A stretch of DNA of 43,959 nt, taken from NCBI RefSeq assembly GCF_029871235.1, contig NZ_SSOM01000071.1, positions 1 through 43,959 of the forward strand. Direction: 5' to 3'. The DNA is from Pseudomonas sp. BN411. GTDB lineage: Bacteria; Pseudomonadota; Gammaproteobacteria; Pseudomonadales; Pseudomonadaceae. The position numbers were made by a program, and so were the translations under genes. Below are positions 41,840-43,959 of the stretch, piece by piece. Numbering within the stretch: position 1 is the stretch's first letter; the number at the start of each line of letters is the position of its first letter. Under the pieces are notes generated by a model. The model searched no databases and was not told the origin of the DNA. It saw only the letters and a list, made by a program, of their open reading frames with translations.

Positions 41840-42436
41840 TTACATGCCGTTGGCGAAGGCCGGGATGCTCATGTCGATGGCTTCGCGGACCGGCTTCAGG
41901 GCTTCGGCGTAACGCGCCAGGATATCCAGGTCGTAGTCCATACGGGCGCGGATGCGCTGGTCGTCTTCGCTCACCGGCTCGACTTCGTTCAGCACTTTCT
42001 CGACGCCGCGAATGATCAGGTGCTCCGGCAGGTAGCAGAGGCGGCAGTTCTTGTAGCTGGAAGCGCGCAGCTCACTGATGGGATAGCCGCCGCCGATGCC
42101 GGAGGACACGCCCACCAGCAGACCCGGCTTGTGCGCCAGCTCTGCCTTGCTGGCGTAGATGAAGAAGTTCTTGATGGCCGGGCAGGCCATGCCGTTCCAC
42201 TCGGGGGCGATCACTACCACCGCATCGGCGTCGCGCAATTGCTGCTGGTATCCGCTCCAGGGGCCGGTGTCTTCTGCCGGCCACAGCGGCAGCGGGCCCT
42301 GGCCGAGGTCGATGATGCTGCAGGAGCTGGGGCTGGCCTTGTCGAGTTCGATCAGGCGCTGGCGGATGAAACGGGCAACCTTGCCCGACTGACTGTTGGC
42401 GCGGCTGGAGCCGGCGATCAGGACGATGTTCAGCAT
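41840..42436 (-). CDS. NADPH-dependent FMN reductase family protein
   Basis: A 198-aa flavodoxin-like protein of the NAD(P)H-dependent FMN/azo reductase family. The N-terminal phosphate-binding loop is LIAGSSRANSQSGKVA (6-21), and PEWNGMACPAIKNFF near 75-95 is the conserved isoalloxazine-side motif. It would reduce FMN or quinone-like substrates, or chromate-type oxidants, in the cytoplasm. It is convergent with the AAA+ regulator gene and isolated on its upstream side by a 494-bp repeat-containing gap. Confidence 0.88.
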   Translation of the reverse strand: MLNIVLIAGSSRANSQSGKVARFIRQRLIELDKASPSSCSIIDLGQGPLPLWPAEDTGPWSGYQQQLRDADAVVVIAPEWNGMACPAIKNFFIYASKAELAHKPGLLVGVSSGIGGGYPISELRASSYKNCRLCYLPEHLIIRGVEKVLNEVEPVSEDDQRIRARMDYDLDILARYAEALKPVREAIDMSIPAFANGM

Positions 42437-42930
42437 CTAGGGGTTCCTTGTTCAGACCGTGGGGCAGGCTAGCCGGCAGTTTGCGAGCCGGCAAGTGAAT
42501 GCATGCCAGGGTGAGACACGGATGGCGCCAGGGGGGTGTTTGAGGGTGGGGTGGTGCGCCCGTTGTGAGTTCGTCGGGGCAGGACTGCGTCCTGCTTAGC
42601 GATTGAAATCGCCCCCACAAGGTCAGGTGTTCGCCGGATGGCACGGAGCTGCCGGCGAGCGTCACCCCTCTCCTCTTCAGGGGTGAAGAGGCACGCTTTC
42701 GGAAGCACCACTTCCGGTGCCGATGAACGCCTGAGCGCGAAGCGATCAGGCAGGGGCGCAGAGCGGGGGCCGGGGGTGAGGGTCGTTCGGCTGGTTTCGG
42801 ATTTCCCAGGGCAGACCTGCGGCCTGCTTGGCGAATGAATTCGCCCCCACAGAAGAGCGCAGGACCGGTGCCGGACGTAGCCTCGCCGGTGGAAGTAAAG
42901 AGCGACATCCACCCTACGCCCGCGCCCGAC
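42437..42930. other. Intergenic gap with two half-REP elements
   Basis: No supportable gene. It holds two right-hand REP halves: about 42576-42620 (GGCAGGACTGCGTCCTGC hairpin, then GATTGAAATCGCCCCCACA) and about 42801-42851 (ending GCGAATGAATTCGCCCCCAC). Between them is a CCCCTCTCCTCTTCAGGGG segment related to the hairpin at 2144. A degraded GGTGGAA...CATCCACCCTACG hairpin sits near 42887-42917. Confidence 0.6.
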
Positions 42931-43959
42931 CTACACCCGGAACTGATCCATCAACCCCTGCTGGTGGTTGGCCAGGCGGTTCAGGGCCTGGCTGACCTGG
43001 GCGGATTCCTCGGCCTGGCCGGAGAGCGACTCGGTGACGTCGCGGATCGCCGCCACGTTGCGGTTGATCTCCTCGGCCACCGCGCTCTGCTCCTCGGCGG
43101 CGCTGGCGATCTGCAGGTTCATGTCGGTGATCACCGTCACCGCCTCGCCGATGCGTTGCAGCGCGACCACTGCCTGCTCCACCTGCTCGACGCTGCCCTG
43201 GGCCTGGCGGTGGCTGCTGTGCATCGAGCCGACCACTTCGCGGGTGCCGTGTTGCAGGCCTTCGATCACCTGGCGGATTTCCTCCACCGAGTCCTGGGTG
43301 CGCTTGGCCAGGTTGCGCACCTCGTCGGCCACCACCGCGAAGCCGCGCCCGGCCTCACCGGCCCGCGCCGCCTCGATGGCGGCGTTGAGCGCCAGCAGGT
43401 TGGTCTGCTCGGCGATGGCGCGGATCACTTCCAGCACCGAGCCGATCTGCTCGCTGCTGTTGGCCAGCGCCTGCACCTCTTCCATGGCCGCGCTCATTTC
43501 GCTGGCCAGTTGCTCGATGGCGCTGGTGGTGCGACCAATCACGCCGAGGCCTTCCTGGGTGGCATGGTCGGCACCGCGGGCGGCTTCGGCGGCCTGGGCG
43601 GCGCTGCGGGCGACGTCCTGGGCAGTGGCGCTCATCTCGTGGGAGGCGGTGGCCACCTGGTCGACTTCGCGGTACTGCTGCTGCATGCCGGCACTGGTCT
43701 GGCTGGCCACGGCGGCGGATTGGTCGGCGGTGCCGCGGGCGTCCTGCACCGAGCGTTTCACGTCGGCGATGATCGGCTGCAGCTTGTCGAGGAAGCGGTT
43801 GAACCAGCCGGCCAGCTCACCCAGTTCGTCCTGGCGGGCGTAGTCCAGGCGGCGGGTCAGGTCGCCTTCGCCGCTGGCGATGTCCTTGAGCATGCTGGCC
43901 ACGCCCTGGATCGGCCGGGTCACGCCCCGGGCGGTGAGCCACACCAGCAGCAGGCCGGC
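42931..43959 (-). CDS. Methyl-accepting chemotaxis protein (N-terminus outside window)
   Basis: The C-terminal 342 residues of a chemoreceptor. The visible part begins in the end of a membrane segment ([12 protein letters not shown]), continues with a HAMP domain (about the first 60 residues: [27 protein letters not shown]) and a complete cytoplasmic signalling domain. The hairpin tip has the highly conserved sequences [19 protein letters not shown] and [15 protein letters not shown], which bind CheA/CheW. Sensor domain and ligand cannot be determined because they lie beyond the right edge. The frame is open to the last base, so no start can be assigned. Confidence 0.95.
   Translation of the reverse strand, partial: AGLLLVWLTARGVTRPIQGVASMLKDIASGEGDLTRRLDYARQDELGELAGWFNRFLDKLQPIIADVKRSVQDARGTADQSAAVASQTSAGMQQQYREVDQVATASHEMSATAQDVARSAAQAAEAARGADHATQEGLGVIGRTTSAIEQLASEMSAAMEEVQALANSSEQIGSVLEVIRAIAEQTNLLALNAAIEAARAGEAGRGFAVVADEVRNLAKRTQDSVEEIRQVIEGLQHGTREVVGSMHSSHRQAQGSVEQVEQAVVALQRIGEAVTVITDMNLQIASAAEEQSAVAEEINRNVAAIRDVTESLSGQAEESAQVSQALNRLANHQQGLMDQFRV

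Overview
The window is high-GC chromosomal DNA from a Pseudomonas, probably of the P. aeruginosa/P. resinovorans side of the genus. This is inferred from gene content (Lpd3-type lipoamide dehydrogenase, YceH, cytosolic-carboxypeptidase-like M14 enzyme, DUF2790 protein, EpsC-type serine acetyltransferase, slipin/NfeD pair) and from the many GGGGGCGATTTCAATCGC-type REP elements. No rRNA, tRNA, CRISPR array, prophage or intact insertion sequence was seen.

Layout. (1) 1-157: start of a small exported repeat protein, cut by the window edge. (2) 584-6379: a seven-gene operon for hydroquinone ring cleavage in the order hapCDEFG, YciI-like, Rieske-like. It holds the two-subunit hydroquinone 1,2-dioxygenase, 4-hydroxymuconic semialdehyde dehydrogenase, maleylacetate reductase and hydroxyquinol 1,2-dioxygenase, and is followed by a LysR gene. 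It converts hydroquinone and hydroxyquinol to maleylacetate and 3-oxoadipate; the enzymes that make hydroquinone are not in the window. (3) 7.5-16 kb: mostly housekeeping and conserved genes (yceH, M14 peptidase, epsC, an RhtA-like exporter with a divergent XRE-cupin regulator, a CorA-family transporter, small exported proteins) and a 176-bp tandem duplication of a REP unit. (4) 16.0-19.0 kb: cytochrome b561 and a catalase-related peroxidase, divergent from an ECF sigma/anti-sigma pair. The two operons share a mirrored promoter with identical elements and spacing on both strands. (5) 19.2-28 kb: a looser, accessory-like stretch with a GNAT protein, small orphan genes, a Tat-exported multicopper oxidase with a small exported partner, an MFS exporter/LysR pair of more mixed base composition, a lytic transglycosylase and several gene-poor gaps. 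(6) 28-36 kb: lpd3, an RluA-family pseudouridine synthase, an I78 inhibitor-like lipoprotein, alanine dehydrogenase, slipin/NfeD and a homocysteine S-methyltransferase-like enzyme. (7) 36-44 kb: a membrane-anchored catalase-fold protein beside a di-haem cytochrome c of peroxidase/RoxA type, a GNAT-C39 peptidase fusion, a degenerate sigma54-activator-like regulator, an NADPH-dependent FMN reductase and the C-terminal part of a chemoreceptor.

The strongest candidates for new biology are the mirrored ECF promoter and its peroxidase/b561 regulon, the VpsR-like AAA+ regulator that has lost GAFTGA, the Walker B glutamate and the phospho-acceptor, the catalase-fold/di-haem pair, and the Rieske and YciI proteins at the end of the hydroquinone operon. 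All identifications come from reading the sequence and from memory of the families; no database search was run.
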